NCBI RefSeq assembly: GCF_000315915.1
Contig: NC_020186.1
Location: 1,364,001-1,428,000, forward strand
Length of the DNA stretch: 64,000 nt
DNA from: Henningerozyma blattae CBS 6284
Lineage: Eukaryota > Ascomycota > Saccharomycetes > Saccharomycetales > Saccharomycetaceae
Direction of reading: 5' to 3'
Shown here: piece by piece, positions 51,342-63,722 of the stretch
Layout of the letters: every line of letters begins with the position of its first letter
How positions within the stretch are numbered: position 1 is the first letter of the stretch
Translations under genes and position numbers: made by a program
Notes under the pieces: model-generated
What the model was told of the DNA's origin: nothing
Seen by the model: only the letters and a program-made list of their open reading frames with translations
Databases searched by the model: none

Positions 51342-52367
51342 ATGTCCGGTAGTTATTGGACATCTACCCAACGATCGAAATGGCAATTTACAAGACAATC
51401 GTTAGCTCGAGAACGAGCATGTCTTTGGAATACAGAATTACAACAATACCCTAATGGGTTGAATGTCATCATGGATACACCTTCCAAGAGGGATAATAAT
51501 AACAATACGACAAATAGTAACGGACATCAAATATATGCCAAGAATATACCTATAGCAGCACGAGATTTACATTGGTCTAAGGATTATAATTTGAGGATTT
51601 ATAGTTATTTTTTAATAATGAAATTGGGACGTCGACTTAATATTCGTCAATGTGCATTAGCGACAGCTCAAATATATATGGCTCGATTTCTATTAAAAGT
51701 CTCTGTAAGAGAGATCAATTTATTTCTATTAGTCACCACATGTGTTTATTTATCATGTAAAGTGGAAGAATGTCCTCAATATATCCGTACACTGGTTAGC
51801 GAAGCAAGATCTCTTTGGCCTGAATATATCCCACCTGATCCGACAAAAGTGACAGAGTTTGAATTTTATTTGATTGAAGAATTGGATAGTTATTTGATAG
51901 TTCATCATCCCTATAATTCTATGGAAGAGATCATCAAGTGTCTTAAACAAGAACCTTATAATTTAAAATTGAATAATGAAGACATTCAAAATTGTTGGAG
52001 TCTGATCAATGATAGTTACATAATCAATGAAGTACATCTGTTATATTCACCTCATATCATTGCTGTGTCATGTCTTTTCATAACGATCTGTCTTCGTAAT
52101 GTCAAGAGTATTAATAATTATAATAATATGAATAGTGGGGTGAATGAAGATTCTCGTAATAATACGAATAGTAATATGGAGATTAATAAGAAGAAACAAG
52201 AAATCTTTAATCGATTCTTGGCTGAATCACAAATCAATTTGGAAGAAGTGATGGATACGATCCAGCAAACGATCACGTTATATGAACATTGGGAATCATA
52301 CCAAGAAGTATGGATCAAGTTTCTTTTGCATGCATTATATTTACGAAACCCTACTAAAATGAATTAA
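51342..52367 (+). CDS. SSN8: Cyclin C, Mediator kinase-module subunit Ssn8 (Srb11)
   Basis: This 341-residue cyclin partners Cdk8/Ssn3 in the Mediator CDK module and represses stress and glucose-regulated genes. The N-terminus MSGSYWTSTQRSKWQFTRQS is diagnostic of fungal cyclin C. The cyclin box spans about residues 80-185 (IYSYFLIMKLGRRLNIRQCA, VREINLFLLVTTCVYLSCKV, EECPQYIRTL), followed by a second cyclin fold with an Asn-rich insertion (about 255-285). S. cerevisiae Ssn8 is 323 residues. It corresponds to YNL025C. Confidence 0.95.
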   Translation: MSGSYWTSTQRSKWQFTRQSLARERACLWNTELQQYPNGLNVIMDTPSKRDNNNNTTNSNGHQIYAKNIPIAARDLHWSKDYNLRIYSYFLIMKLGRRLNIRQCALATAQIYMARFLLKVSVREINLFLLVTTCVYLSCKVEECPQYIRTLVSEARSLWPEYIPPDPTKVTEFEFYLIEELDSYLIVHHPYNSMEEIIKCLKQEPYNLKLNNEDIQNCWSLINDSYIINEVHLLYSPHIIAVSCLFITICLRNVKSINNYNNMNSGVNEDSRNNTNSNMEINKKKQEIFNRFLAESQINLEEVMDTIQQTITLYEHWESYQEVWIKFLLHALYLRNPTKMN

Positions 52368-52608
52368 CGATGTGTTATGATTTCAATTTTAATTTTAATC
52401 TTAATTTTTTTGAATAAACGATTATATATAGATAAAAATATTTAATATATATATAAATAAAAATAATAATAAGTGTACTATTTAAAACGTAGATAAAAGT
52501 ACCATTAAAGAGACCCAAGTGATAGAAAATATATGAAAATAAAAAACCCCAAAATAATTCTGAAAAGAAATTTTTTAAAAAAATGATAAAGAGCTCACGC
52601 ACCTGCGC
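52368..52608. other. Convergent 3' region SSN8/H3
   Basis: This is AT-rich 3' flank shared by SSN8 and the histone H3 gene. No gene is seen. Confidence 0.45.
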
Positions 52609-54314
<1,706 letters not shown>

Positions 54315-54624
54315 TTCGACGGGAAAAGGACTTTCAATTCGAATCACTGTATTTTCCATGTATTTTTTCTACTTTATTTTTATATTTTTATTCATTGGGT
54401 TTTTTTTTCGGTCTACTCTTTACTTAACTTAGAAATTAATTACAAAATTCTAGTACAAATAAAAATTCATTTATTCTATAAATACGTTTATACGCGTTGT
54501 TTTTAATTAATTCTATATATATATATTTTTTACTTTTTTCATAGTTTCTAATAAAAAAAATAAATTTACAAAAAATATGAATTCGCAAACACTTTTGCTT
54601 TTATATGCTTATGAAATGCTATGC
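54315..54624. other. Convergent 3' region H4/KTR
   Basis: This 310-bp AT-rich stretch has T runs and a TATATATAT tract near 54515. No gene is seen. Confidence 0.45.
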
Positions 54625-56292
54625 TTACGTCTCGGCCTCGCCGAGCTTAAGCCCCAGATTCGCCCAAGAATCTTCTTGTTGCTTGTATTTCAAAAAATCC
54701 TTCTTGACTTGTTTAAATCGTTTCTCACCATTCACTTTCCCCGTCCATTCCCCATCCAATTCGAAATTATATTCATCTTTATCAAAATAAATCATCCCGA
54801 TCCATTTTTCAAAACATTGATACGAAGAATCCTCCACATCAATCTTGTTAGGGCAGCGGCATCGACACCCACTACCAAACTCGTTGGATCGATCGTATTG
54901 CCAATCGGGGCTATTCACTTTTCTGGAGAATCTCTCTTCTTTATGCTTGTAAGGTAATTGACCTTTATACTTGTTACCATCCCCTTCATAATTTCTAGGG
55001 CAATGATGTAGATTAGAATGTCTATATCCAATATCTCGGAAATAATGAACATCATGCAAATTTAATGTCATGCCTAACCCTAACGAATGCACAGGTGCAT
55101 CCCCCCATCTTTCTTTCCAAAACCCTCCGCTTTCTTCCAAATATTGGAAATATCCATTATAAATATCATTATCAAATACATCCACTCTAGCGATTTCAAA
55201 ATTACTCCAAAAATGGCACATGTTATATTCTTCATCATTGAATTTATCCTCCACAATCGGTAATTTAGATTTAGACTTGCGTACTAAATATTCAATCCCA
55301 TCATTATCATCAGGATCAAACTCAATAAGATGGTCCACTGAAATCATCTCACTAAACTTATCATCAATCTCTTCTTCAAAATTGATCCAATCGTTTAATC
55401 CTTCATTACTATGCTCCTCCACAAATTCGTCATCCAAGATCTTGTACGACCTTGTGAATAGTTTCCATAACGATCCCACAATCAAATTATTAGAATTGAT
55501 ATAGGATCTAGTATATCGGAACAAATTGGGGACAGTCCAATATAATTCAGGAATTACAATGGTAAATCCATATTTCTTATTATGTCGTTGCATTTCATAA
55601 AATGGATCATATGTTAAATCACAGAAAAATTCCACATCGGGTTCAATTCTCCAATACCATTCACGTTTTTGTACTAAGGGATGCTTATAAAATAATCCAG
55701 AATAAAATCGACACATCTTGTGATATGATTCCAACCCACCGTACATCACTGAACGATCATTTTGATCTTGAATGTATTGTTTAAATTCAAAGGAATTACG
55801 GACATCTTCAGGAAATTCCCAATTCAATTCGTCAATAGTACCAAATTCGACTGTAGAGTTTGTAAGATCCATAATCTTGTCTTTATATTCTTGGGTAAAT
55901 TCCACATCATTTAAAAATACATATGGATAATTATACCATTGATTGAAATGTTGTTCAAGACTAGTCATGGTTCTTTTAACACCTTCAAATTCTTCATTTC
56001 TGGTCAATATGACAAAACTTGCATTCATCTTGGTATATTCGGGATCATTCAAATATTCATCCACATCTAAACATCCTCTATGGAAGGGGAAATCTCTTTT
56101 GGAGGGGAAATCAAACCCTGCATATGTAGTTACTTGATTATATGTGTTATATTCTATACTTAATGTATCTTTCATAACAATCCCTGTAATTACCAATGCT
56201 ACGATTACAAGGACGAAAGTCCCACCACAATTATCCATAAATTCTTCAATCAAATATCTGATATGTCTAACTATTCGTTTTCTTCTAAACAT
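54625..56292 (-). CDS. KTR5: KTR-family (GT15) mannosyltransferase, Ktr5/Ktr7
   Basis: This 555-residue Golgi type II membrane protein is a putative alpha-1,2-mannosyltransferase for N- and O-linked mannan. A short basic cytosolic tail precedes one membrane anchor (about residues 23-42, GGTFVLVIVALVITGIVMKD). The luminal GT15 domain contains NASFVILTRNEEFEGVKRTM, YPYVFLNDVEFTQEYK, MCRFYSGLFYKHPLVQKREW, YWRIEPDVEFFCDLTYDPF (with the family acidic residues), CHFWSNFEIARVDVFD and GDAPVHSLGLGMTL. The C-terminal CRCRCPNKIDVEDSSYQCF Cys cluster is typical of the Ktr5/Ktr7 branch. YNL029C and YIL085C are ohnologs and both lie in this ancestral block, so the exact name is uncertain. Confidence 0.93.
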   Translation of the reverse strand: MFRRKRIVRHIRYLIEEFMDNCGGTFVLVIVALVITGIVMKDTLSIEYNTYNQVTTYAGFDFPSKRDFPFHRGCLDVDEYLNDPEYTKMNASFVILTRNEEFEGVKRTMTSLEQHFNQWYNYPYVFLNDVEFTQEYKDKIMDLTNSTVEFGTIDELNWEFPEDVRNSFEFKQYIQDQNDRSVMYGGLESYHKMCRFYSGLFYKHPLVQKREWYWRIEPDVEFFCDLTYDPFYEMQRHNKKYGFTIVIPELYWTVPNLFRYTRSYINSNNLIVGSLWKLFTRSYKILDDEFVEEHSNEGLNDWINFEEEIDDKFSEMISVDHLIEFDPDDNDGIEYLVRKSKSKLPIVEDKFNDEEYNMCHFWSNFEIARVDVFDNDIYNGYFQYLEESGGFWKERWGDAPVHSLGLGMTLNLHDVHYFRDIGYRHSNLHHCPRNYEGDGNKYKGQLPYKHKEERFSRKVNSPDWQYDRSNEFGSGCRCRCPNKIDVEDSSYQCFEKWIGMIYFDKDEYNFELDGEWTGKVNGEKRFKQVKKDFLKYKQQEDSWANLGLKLGEAET

Positions 56293-56652
56293 ATTGTCCT
56301 TTTTTTTTTTTTCTTTTTATATTACAATGGGATGATTGAGGGAGTTTCACTTTCACACAACCCTTTGATCTTGATTATTTTACAAATTTATAACAAAAAA
56401 AAATAATAATACAAATATTTGATCCCTAATAATTTTTAAACTTTTAAATTTTCTGTGAAGATAAATTACTTAGTAATTAAATATTAAATTCATAATTTTT
56501 CCTATACACGTAAATTTCATTGGCATCTAGTTTTTTCGAGTTTTTCAATACACGAAAAAATGGTAATGAAAATTATCAAAATGTGATGTGTGTAAAAATT
56601 TCAAAGCCTCGGAGTATCTTATCCAAAAAAGGTAACAAATCAAAGCATTGAA
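56293..56652. promoter_or_regulatory. KTR promoter and SDS3 3' flank
   Basis: This 360-bp AT-rich spacer on the minus strand has T-rich tracts just upstream of the KTR ATG. No gene is seen. Confidence 0.4.
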
Positions 56653-57896
56653 TCATGTCAAAGAGCATCGCTTGTTAAAAAAATATAACATACCCATATA
56701 TATATATATATATATATATTTAAATCTATTTAAACTTTCGCCAAGTGCCAAATCATCATCTCTTTGTTTTTTCACTTTGAAAGGCGCAGGTGATTTCCCA
56801 GTATAACGTCTTATCATCGCTATATCTTCTGTAACTTCGTCATGTGTCAATGAATTCAATGGAGGTGAAATTTTGATTATGGCTTTTTTATTTTTTAAAT
56901 CTTTTTCTCTTTTATTTGAATACGTACATCTTTAAAGAGCAAGTTATGTAATTCATTTTTGATAGAAGATCGTGGGACTAATTCTGAATTTGTAATATCA
57001 AATAATTCTTTACAAAGAGATTCTGGTTTTTCTAAGAATTCTTTTAAATGAGATAATTCTGACGATTTTAACTCTGTTTCCTTTGCAGTTGTAGCGGCTG
57101 TGGTAGTAGATGTGGTGCCCCCCTCATCTTCCTCTGACAGTGCCTCTCTTCTTGTATATTTAAGTTTTTTATTTCGTGTGACACGTCTCCTATGTATACC
57201 ATTATTAATAGTACTATGAGATTCAGTTTCCATTTCATAACTAGAACTTTTGGGACTCGTTATACTCTTGATCGATAGATTGGAGCCACTTCTTGATCCA
57301 TTTGTATATTCTGCCTCTACCCCATTATTCAATTGACCTCTCGTAATTGGTTTATTTATATCTCTCCCCTTGGAATAATTCGTAGACAATTCTAAAAATG
57401 GCTCAAAATTTAAATGTTGATTTTTTTTATTAAGCAATTGATAATTTTCATTTTCAATTTTCAATTCTTGAATTTTCCTCTTGTATTTCTCAATTAATTT
57501 ATTTTGGCATATATTTTCAATCATTCCATATTCATTATTGATACTATTAATTTCTTCAATATAATCATTTGTCTTGGATTCAAAAATGTAATCCTGGTAT
57601 AATCTTAACCTAATTAAATCATAATCACGACCTTCTTTCAAATCTTCCATCTTATTGAAATAGTCGATACTAGTTTTCCCTTTTTCGACATTTAATGGAT
57701 CACCTTCTTCATTTTCACCATTAATAGGATTTATTTCTTTATTATTTTGAATAGCATACAAATCGTTTTGAAGAACACGAATTTTCCTCTCATATTCAAC
57801 ATCTTTATTCTTATAAAAATAATCTTCATATACATTTAACATATTTATTAAACTCCGACGTTTTAATTCACTACGCGTCAATTGATTACTAGCCAT
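56653..57896 (-). CDS. SDS3: Rpd3L/Sin3 histone deacetylase subunit Sds3, interrupted by a frameshift
   Basis: Sds3 bridges Sin3 and Rpd3 in the large histone deacetylase complex. The main frame (56895-57896, 333 residues) has the N-terminal coiled-coil region (KRRSLINMLNVYEDYFYKNK, EGRDYDLIRLRLYQDYIFES). It then reaches a premature stop after IQIKEKKI. The conserved C-terminus, LTHDEVTEDIAMIRRYTGKS then PAPF, is found immediately downstream in another frame (56653-56859). The frames would join if one A were added to an A5 run (plus strand 56902-56906), so this is a single-base deletion or a homopolymer sequencing error. Beyond PAPFKVKK the frame runs on through a TA microsatellite (YIYIYIY). 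I chose the ATG at 57896. It corresponds to YIL084C, next to KTR7. Confidence 0.87.
56695..56720. repeat. TA microsatellite in the SDS3 3' coding end
   Basis: About 24 bp of TA repeats are translated as alternating Tyr and Ile near the end of the second SDS3 frame. Confidence 0.85.
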
Positions 57897-58546
57897 GACC
57901 AAATTGTATTTTGAATAAATCTCTTGTAATATCACTCTTTAATAAACTAATTGCTTTGCAATATCAAAAAAATTCATTCTGTTTCAAATCCATTTACATT
58001 TACGTGTATGTATGTATATGTATATATATATATATACATGTTTATCATTTTTAACACACAAAACTTCTTAACATCCGAAATCATCTTTACAAATGTTGAA
58101 ATTAAGGGCGGTAAACGATATCATTACCGGGTTTTTCAAACAGTAAATAAATCGGGCTAGTCATCTTTCAGGGTTTGCTTTTAGGTCTATTTAAGGTTTT
58201 TTCGAAAAACCCTATTTTCGAATTGAAAAGAAAAATTTCAATAATTTTATATATCATGAAAAAAATAGGAAACAATGGAGGAATTTTTCATCTTATTTCC
58301 GCGGAACAAAGAAAAATCGCCTAAAATTCCATTATCAAATCTGAATTCCGAGAAAAAAATATATTCTTCCAAGTAAAGCTTGAAAAATGCAAATACGTAA
58401 TAATATGTAAAGATCTAATGCGTAAAAGATTTATATTTTGAATCCTAACAGGAAAATACGTGGCAAAGTTTGTTTCAAAGAGTTTTAAGTGACAAGCGTG
58501 GAATGTTTTTAATGAAGAGAAACGAAAAAGGGAAGAACAATCGATC
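57897..58546. promoter_or_regulatory. Divergent promoter SDS3-TRM12
   Basis: This 650-bp region has a TATG/TA microsatellite (about 58005-58036) and a CATTACCGGGTTTTTC word near 58123. No gene is seen; a minus-strand frame at 58321-58632 overlaps TRM12 and is not convincing. Confidence 0.45.
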
Positions 58547-59899
58547 ATGCTGGAATTAATTATTAGTGACCCAAAATATATTAAGCCAATTAAAACGGAT
58601 CTAGAGAAACATGGCTTATTTGCCAAGCCCATCTATCGAGATCCTACATTGCCCAATAAATCAGTTATTAGAACCACGATTCACGATTCCGTGGACGATG
58701 CTAATTTCCAAATAATTTCTCAATACTCTTCAAATTTCGAAATTCGTGATTATTATTTAAATGACAACTCAACTGACGTTTCAAAATCACCTATAATCAA
58801 TTTTACTGAAAATTTTCTTTCTACAGAAAATTATAAGAATCTTTTAACCAGAAATGGGTTAAGTATTACCAAGCTTATAGAGCAATTACCCATCAGATAT
58901 ACGATTTACCCACCACTTTTACTATTCAATAATTCTCATCAGAAATCATTCTTGTTTGATGATTGGCAATTATTATTTAAACAAAAGATAGAAAATGTTA
59001 CAAATAATACTACTGTTCAAGATGAATATTTCCAAGAATTGTTAAGAATTTTATTTCCTCAATTGACTCATGTAGCCATTAATAAGCCAATTATCGAATC
59101 AGATGTCATGAGACGACCATTCAATATTCAACCATTATATGGAGAATTAATCTCTAAAGATTTGCAATTGCTTGACAACGATCAATTATGGGACCATCCA
59201 ACAAGTCATGATTTCGAAAACACATTATGGTGTCATACAATTCAAAATGGGATTCATCAATATTGGGCTCCTATTTTCACCATGTTTAGTCGAGGCAATA
59301 TAAAGGAGAAGAAAAGAATCTTAGATAGCTATCCGGAAATTGAAGGCAATGACGTGGTTGATTTGTACAGTGGGATCGGGTATTTCACTCTCAGTTATTT
59401 ACAAAGGAAAGCAAGAAATGTATTTTGTTTTGAATTAAACCCTTGGAGTGTGGAAGGATTGAAGAGGGGAGCAATCAGAAATAAGTTCCCATGGGTTTCA
59501 ACAAGACAATTACAGGCATTGAACACTCAAACTTGTTATATCTATAATATGAATAATGAGGCAAGTATTGAAATCATCCGTGAATTGTTTCCCACAAATA
59601 AAAGACAAGAATTGAAATTGAGACATATCAACTTGGGTCTTTTGCCTTCAAGCAAACAAGGTTGGAAATTGGCCATTGAATTGTTCAACTGGCAGCAAGG
59701 CTGCCGGACTACTACTCTACACATTCATGAAAATGTTTCAACCGCAGCTCTACAAGATGGGACATTTGTCGAAGGCACAATCGATCAATTAAGATCGATC
59801 GATACTAATCACGAATATACTCCTGTCCATGTTGAGAAGATCAAGACATTTGCTCCGGACGTCTGGCATGTCTGTTTCGACGTAAATGTCACCAAATAG
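58547..59899 (+). CDS. TRM12: tRNA wybutosine-synthesising aminocarboxypropyltransferase Trm12 (Tyw2)
   Basis: This 450-residue enzyme transfers the alpha-amino-alpha-carboxypropyl group of S-adenosylmethionine to imidazoguanosine-37 of tRNA-Phe. The C-terminal class-I fold shows NDVVDLYSGIGYFTLSYLQR (SAM motif I, Asp at residue 270), FCFELNPWSVEGLKRGAIRN (motif II) and TTLHIHENVS (motif IV region). WCHTIQNGIHQYWAPIFTMF upstream is characteristic of Tyw2. S. cerevisiae Trm12 is 462 residues. In S. cerevisiae the gene is YML005W on another chromosome, so its place between SDS3 and CRZ1 is a rearranged context. Confidence 0.93.
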   Translation: MLELIISDPKYIKPIKTDLEKHGLFAKPIYRDPTLPNKSVIRTTIHDSVDDANFQIISQYSSNFEIRDYYLNDNSTDVSKSPIINFTENFLSTENYKNLLTRNGLSITKLIEQLPIRYTIYPPLLLFNNSHQKSFLFDDWQLLFKQKIENVTNNTTVQDEYFQELLRILFPQLTHVAINKPIIESDVMRRPFNIQPLYGELISKDLQLLDNDQLWDHPTSHDFENTLWCHTIQNGIHQYWAPIFTMFSRGNIKEKKRILDSYPEIEGNDVVDLYSGIGYFTLSYLQRKARNVFCFELNPWSVEGLKRGAIRNKFPWVSTRQLQALNTQTCYIYNMNNEASIEIIRELFPTNKRQELKLRHINLGLLPSSKQGWKLAIELFNWQQGCRTTTLHIHENVSTAALQDGTFVEGTIDQLRSIDTNHEYTPVHVEKIKTFAPDVWHVCFDVNVTK

Positions 59900-61040
59900 T
59901 CCCTTTTATTGTTGTAGGCATTGTTGATAATCTTTCCTTCCTGGTAGAAGGACTCGGCTTGCCAAAAGACATATTCCTCTTGTGCCACACGGTTCCGTTG
60001 GGCAATGCTTGCTACTGGCTGATCTAAGTAAAGCTAAGCCCAGTTGCCAAGGTCACTGCTGGTGATCTAAGCATCGACAACAACATACCAAGCCACAGAA
60101 TCAACTTTTCACGTCGAATTCTAAGGCGCAGCAGCCAATAATGACTCCAGTAAAGCCTAAGCCTAAGCCTAATTCTACAAACAGCCATTGCCAAGTGGGC
60201 TATAATGGCAGTGCCTATTCCAGGGATATATTTCGATACCTCTACTGTACCATCACTGTCAGTATGGTATTATCATTATTGCCATCACTTTACAATTGGC
60301 TCTAGGTGAAAAATTTCATGAAATATTTTGATTGTTTGTGACTGTAATGCGATGTCCCGGGTAACAAACGGCTTACAATCTTCTCCGTGATTTGTCTCGG
60401 CATGTATGGTTTCTCTTTTTATTTTTTTGGCCTTTTTTTAATTTTCAGTTTCGGCATTTTCTCACAATGAGCCGGCAAATAAAATTTCTTCCGCATCTCT
60501 ATGGGCATCCTTATTACTCGAGCTTATTATCGTAATTGTAATTGTAATTGTAATTATGGATATTGGTTGAAACAGAACAGTCTTTTGATGACCCTGCAAA
60601 ACTAATATAATGCCAATATTTTATGTCATCTCTACTTGTTTAAATTCTATTATATTATTATTGCATTTCTTTTCCATACTTCATGGTATACGTTTAAGCA
60701 TAATCTACATCGCATAATCTTCGCCTTTTTTCTACAATTGACTCAATCCGATCATATATTTCAAATAAAAAAAAAATAAATACGTCAATAAAGCGAGATA
60801 CAAACATATCTATATATATATAAATATAGATAAATAGAAATAAGAAACGACGTTATATTTGTAGCTTTTTGCTTTACAGTTGCTTTTGCTATTGCTTTTG
60901 TTCATTGTGACTATACAAGGTAGGGTTTTTTCGGAGAATATCAAACTCATCTAGCGCATTTATACTTAACATTTGCAGATAAATATTTGAATAGTTTTGT
61001 TTTGCTATTATTATTTTTTTTTTTTTTGTGAAACACTCTA
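59900..61040. promoter_or_regulatory. TRM12 3' end and CRZ1 upstream region
   Basis: This 1.14-kb region begins less AT-rich (59900-60240), with CTAAGC/GCCTAAGCCTAA repeats (about 60150-60170). It contains CCGGGTAAC (Reb1-type, near 60357) and GTAATT repeats (about 60534-60558), then T-rich DNA up to the CRZ1 ATG. The long leader suggests complex control of CRZ1. The less AT-rich part could hide an RNA gene, but I recognise none. Confidence 0.45.
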
Positions 61041-63329
61041 ATGTCACAAGAATTTCAATATATGGAGGACACCTCTAATATCACCCCAACTAATGATAGT
61101 TTTAATATAACAAGAGACACCGCTAATAGCAGCTTACAGGGTGGTAACTTCACCACAACAAATAATATTGAAAATTTAATGTCCGATATATATTCGGAAC
61201 CTGAAATGTTAGATGATCAGAATAAATATAATAAAAATGGGAATTTAAACAATAGTATAAGGACTACTCCGAAATTAAATATCTACAATTCAAATAATAT
61301 CACACTCAACAGTCAGCCGAACATAACTATGAATGAAACTAGACAATCTGATATAAATGATTATTTGAATTTAGGTAATACTCCACCAAGGCAAAATAGC
61401 AATAATACCTCTACTATGTCTAACTCTTATAACAATTTAAATCCCAACACGATTCCACATTCAGATAGTCAAACAAGTCACAGCCATTTGAGAAATTCAA
61501 ATTTGGCTTTATCACCAAATGTATCATATCTAAGTCCAAGTGGTGACGAAGAATTCGATGATTTATTAAGTTTACACTCGGCTACTTCTTCTAATATCTT
61601 ATTACCGATGAATCCCAACGGTTATAAATTCGTATCGAATATAGATGATTTGAATAATTTCTTGGATCAAACAAATCAAAATTATGATTTTGAATTGAAT
61701 CATTCAAAAGAGCAATCAAATATTTCATCTGATAATGCTACTAATAATAGTAAATCTGCCACAATTGATAATTTCTTTGCAAGTTTAGATATTGAATCCA
61801 TCAATTTACAGCCACAAAATAATGGGTTAAATTTTTCCACTCATTCACATGCTATAGACATTCCCTTAGACAATAATAAACAATCAATTAAGCCACAACA
61901 AATAACTGTTCCACCAATAATATCAGTGCAAGAGTTTAGAAACAATGATGAGAATGATCAAAACATGCAAGATGATGAATTCGGTAATAGCAATAAAAGT
62001 TTTAATAATAGTATTCAAAATCCAAATTCAACGTTTAATGATTCCTCGGAATTAGTTAATAATATTATCTTACCATCTTCGATACCACATGATAGTTATC
62101 TGATAAATGGTTCTGCGGTTCAAATCACAACACCGCCAATCCAATCATCTACTTTTATGGATTCTCCAAATTATAATAAACAACAAAATCAGAGTCTATT
62201 GTCACCTACTGAAAATTGTAATTCCACAATCCAAATTGCCAAGAATAATGAGAAAGATAAACAAATTCATGAAGATATGAGAATGGCAAGAATAGGTAGA
62301 AGAAGAAGAATATCCTCGGGTGGTGGGCATAATCGTTCAAGAGGTTCTTCTGTGACTTCATCTGTGAGAAGTGTTTCCCCAGAAAATGGTCATATTATAA
62401 TGCATACTTGTACATTTAGTAAATCAAGATCAAGATCGACAAGTATGTCAAGAGAAAAATTGTTGAAAATGGCAGACTTATTACCAGAAGATACCAACTC
62501 GAATCATTCTACTGATAATAATAATCAAAAAAATCTATCGTCGAATTTTAATAATAATCCCAATCCATTCCCAGATTTTAATACCCCAACTATTAAAATA
62601 GAAACTCCATCTTACGATATACCAACTTCAAATGGAATGGATATGGGAGATCTGAATAACAATATTCAGAAAGGGTCAATGGATACTATTGAAATAACTT
62701 CATATAATAATGGGCCATCTGATATGATAATGGGAGCTAACTACAGTAATTTAGCTAATGTAACTTTTGGTGAATCTGATATGGACCAACGACAAACTGA
62801 CAGTATTAATAATCCATCTCAAAATAATACGCCAGTCTCTAAGACATCTTCTCCAGAAATATTGTCACAATCATTAAATAATATTCAGTCACAAACTATT
62901 GATGTAGAATCTCATCTACGAGAGGGTGAAACTTTACAAAATTTAACAGGTACTACAAAAAAAAGGTTATCACAAAAAAATCCAGCTATTTATGCGTGCG
63001 AATTATGTGATAAGAAGTTTACAAGACCTTATAACTTGAAATCACATTTAAGAACCCATACAAATGAACGACCCTTTATATGTTCAATCTGTAATAAAGC
63101 ATTTGCAAGACAACATGATAGAAAGAGGCATGAAGATCTTCATACTGGTAAAAAGAGATATATTTGTGGTGGTAAGCTGAAAAATGGTACTAGCTGGGGT
63201 TGTGGTAAGAAATTTGCAAGAAGTGATGCATTGGGTAGACATTTTAAAACTGAAAGTGGTAAGAGATGCATTGCTCCGTTGTATGAAGAAGCAACTCATG
63301 AGAGAGGAGTCATTGATGTTAATCTTTAG
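61041..63329 (+). CDS. CRZ1: Calcineurin-regulated C2H2 transcription factor Crz1
   Basis: This 762-residue activator enters the nucleus when dephosphorylated by calcineurin and drives calcium and cell-wall stress genes. A long Asn/Ser-rich N-terminal region carries PIISVQ (about residues 292-297), matching the calcineurin-docking PxIxIT site of S. cerevisiae Crz1 (PIISIQ). A Ser/Arg-rich regulatory part ([13 protein letters not shown], about 460-475) follows. Two classical C2H2 fingers start at about residues 653 and 681 ([40 protein letters not shown]). A third, atypical finger follows ([20 protein letters not shown] then [10 protein letters not shown]). S. cerevisiae Crz1 is 678 residues (YNL027W), and the next gene is SAM50 in both. 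Confidence 0.95.
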   Translation: MSQEFQYMEDTSNITPTNDSFNITRDTANSSLQGGNFTTTNNIENLMSDIYSEPEMLDDQNKYNKNGNLNNSIRTTPKLNIYNSNNITLNSQPNITMNETRQSDINDYLNLGNTPPRQNSNNTSTMSNSYNNLNPNTIPHSDSQTSHSHLRNSNLALSPNVSYLSPSGDEEFDDLLSLHSATSSNILLPMNPNGYKFVSNIDDLNNFLDQTNQNYDFELNHSKEQSNISSDNATNNSKSATIDNFFASLDIESINLQPQNNGLNFSTHSHAIDIPLDNNKQSIKPQQITVPPIISVQEFRNNDENDQNMQDDEFGNSNKSFNNSIQNPNSTFNDSSELVNNIILPSSIPHDSYLINGSAVQITTPPIQSSTFMDSPNYNKQQNQSLLSPTENCNSTIQIAKNNEKDKQIHEDMRMARIGRRRRISSGGGHNRSRGSSVTSSVRSVSPENGHIIMHTCTFSKSRSRSTSMSREKLLKMADLLPEDTNSNHSTDNNNQKNLSSNFNNNPNPFPDFNTPTIKIETPSYDIPTSNGMDMGDLNNNIQKGSMDTIEITSYNNGPSDMIMGANYSNLANVTFGESDMDQRQTDSINNPSQNNTPVSKTSSPEILSQSLNNIQSQTIDVESHLREGETLQNLTGTTKKRLSQKNPAIYACELCDKKFTRPYNLKSHLRTHTNERPFICSICNKAFARQHDRKRHEDLHTGKKRYICGGKLKNGTSWGCGKKFARSDALGRHFKTESGKRCIAPLYEEATHERGVIDVNL

Positions 63330-63722
63330 AATGGGCAATATCGATTTTTTTTCCTTTTTTTAATTTTTTTTTTTTTTTTTTTTTCTACAAAAAAATATAT
63401 ATGAATATTATTAGTTGTACTATTAAATCTCATTTTTTATAATTTTTTGTATAATCTATACAAGAATTATTATATATTAAAAATCACCTTCTATATTTTT
63501 CAACTTTTGTCTTTTATTTAAAACTACTGACACTTCTCAAGATATTTTGTAGATCTCATCTCCGAGACTTTCCCACACATCCAAAAGCACTTTCCGATCT
63601 AATAAATTTAACCTCTTAATTAAAAGGATGAAGCCTAATATTTCGATAAAAGTATTCTAAGAAGTATCTATATATAAGATAACAAAACTAAACATTGTTA
63701 ATAATAATACAATAAATTAGTG
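63330..63722. promoter_or_regulatory. CRZ1 3' end and SAM50 promoter
   Basis: This 393-bp AT-rich tandem spacer has a T18-like run near 63366. No gene is seen. Confidence 0.4.

Noticed and set aside
56860..56930. Intron explaining the SDS3 frame change (GTACGT on the minus strand at 56928-56923)
   Set aside because: The interval is too short and has no TACTAAC-like branch point; a one-base indel in an A run is simpler.
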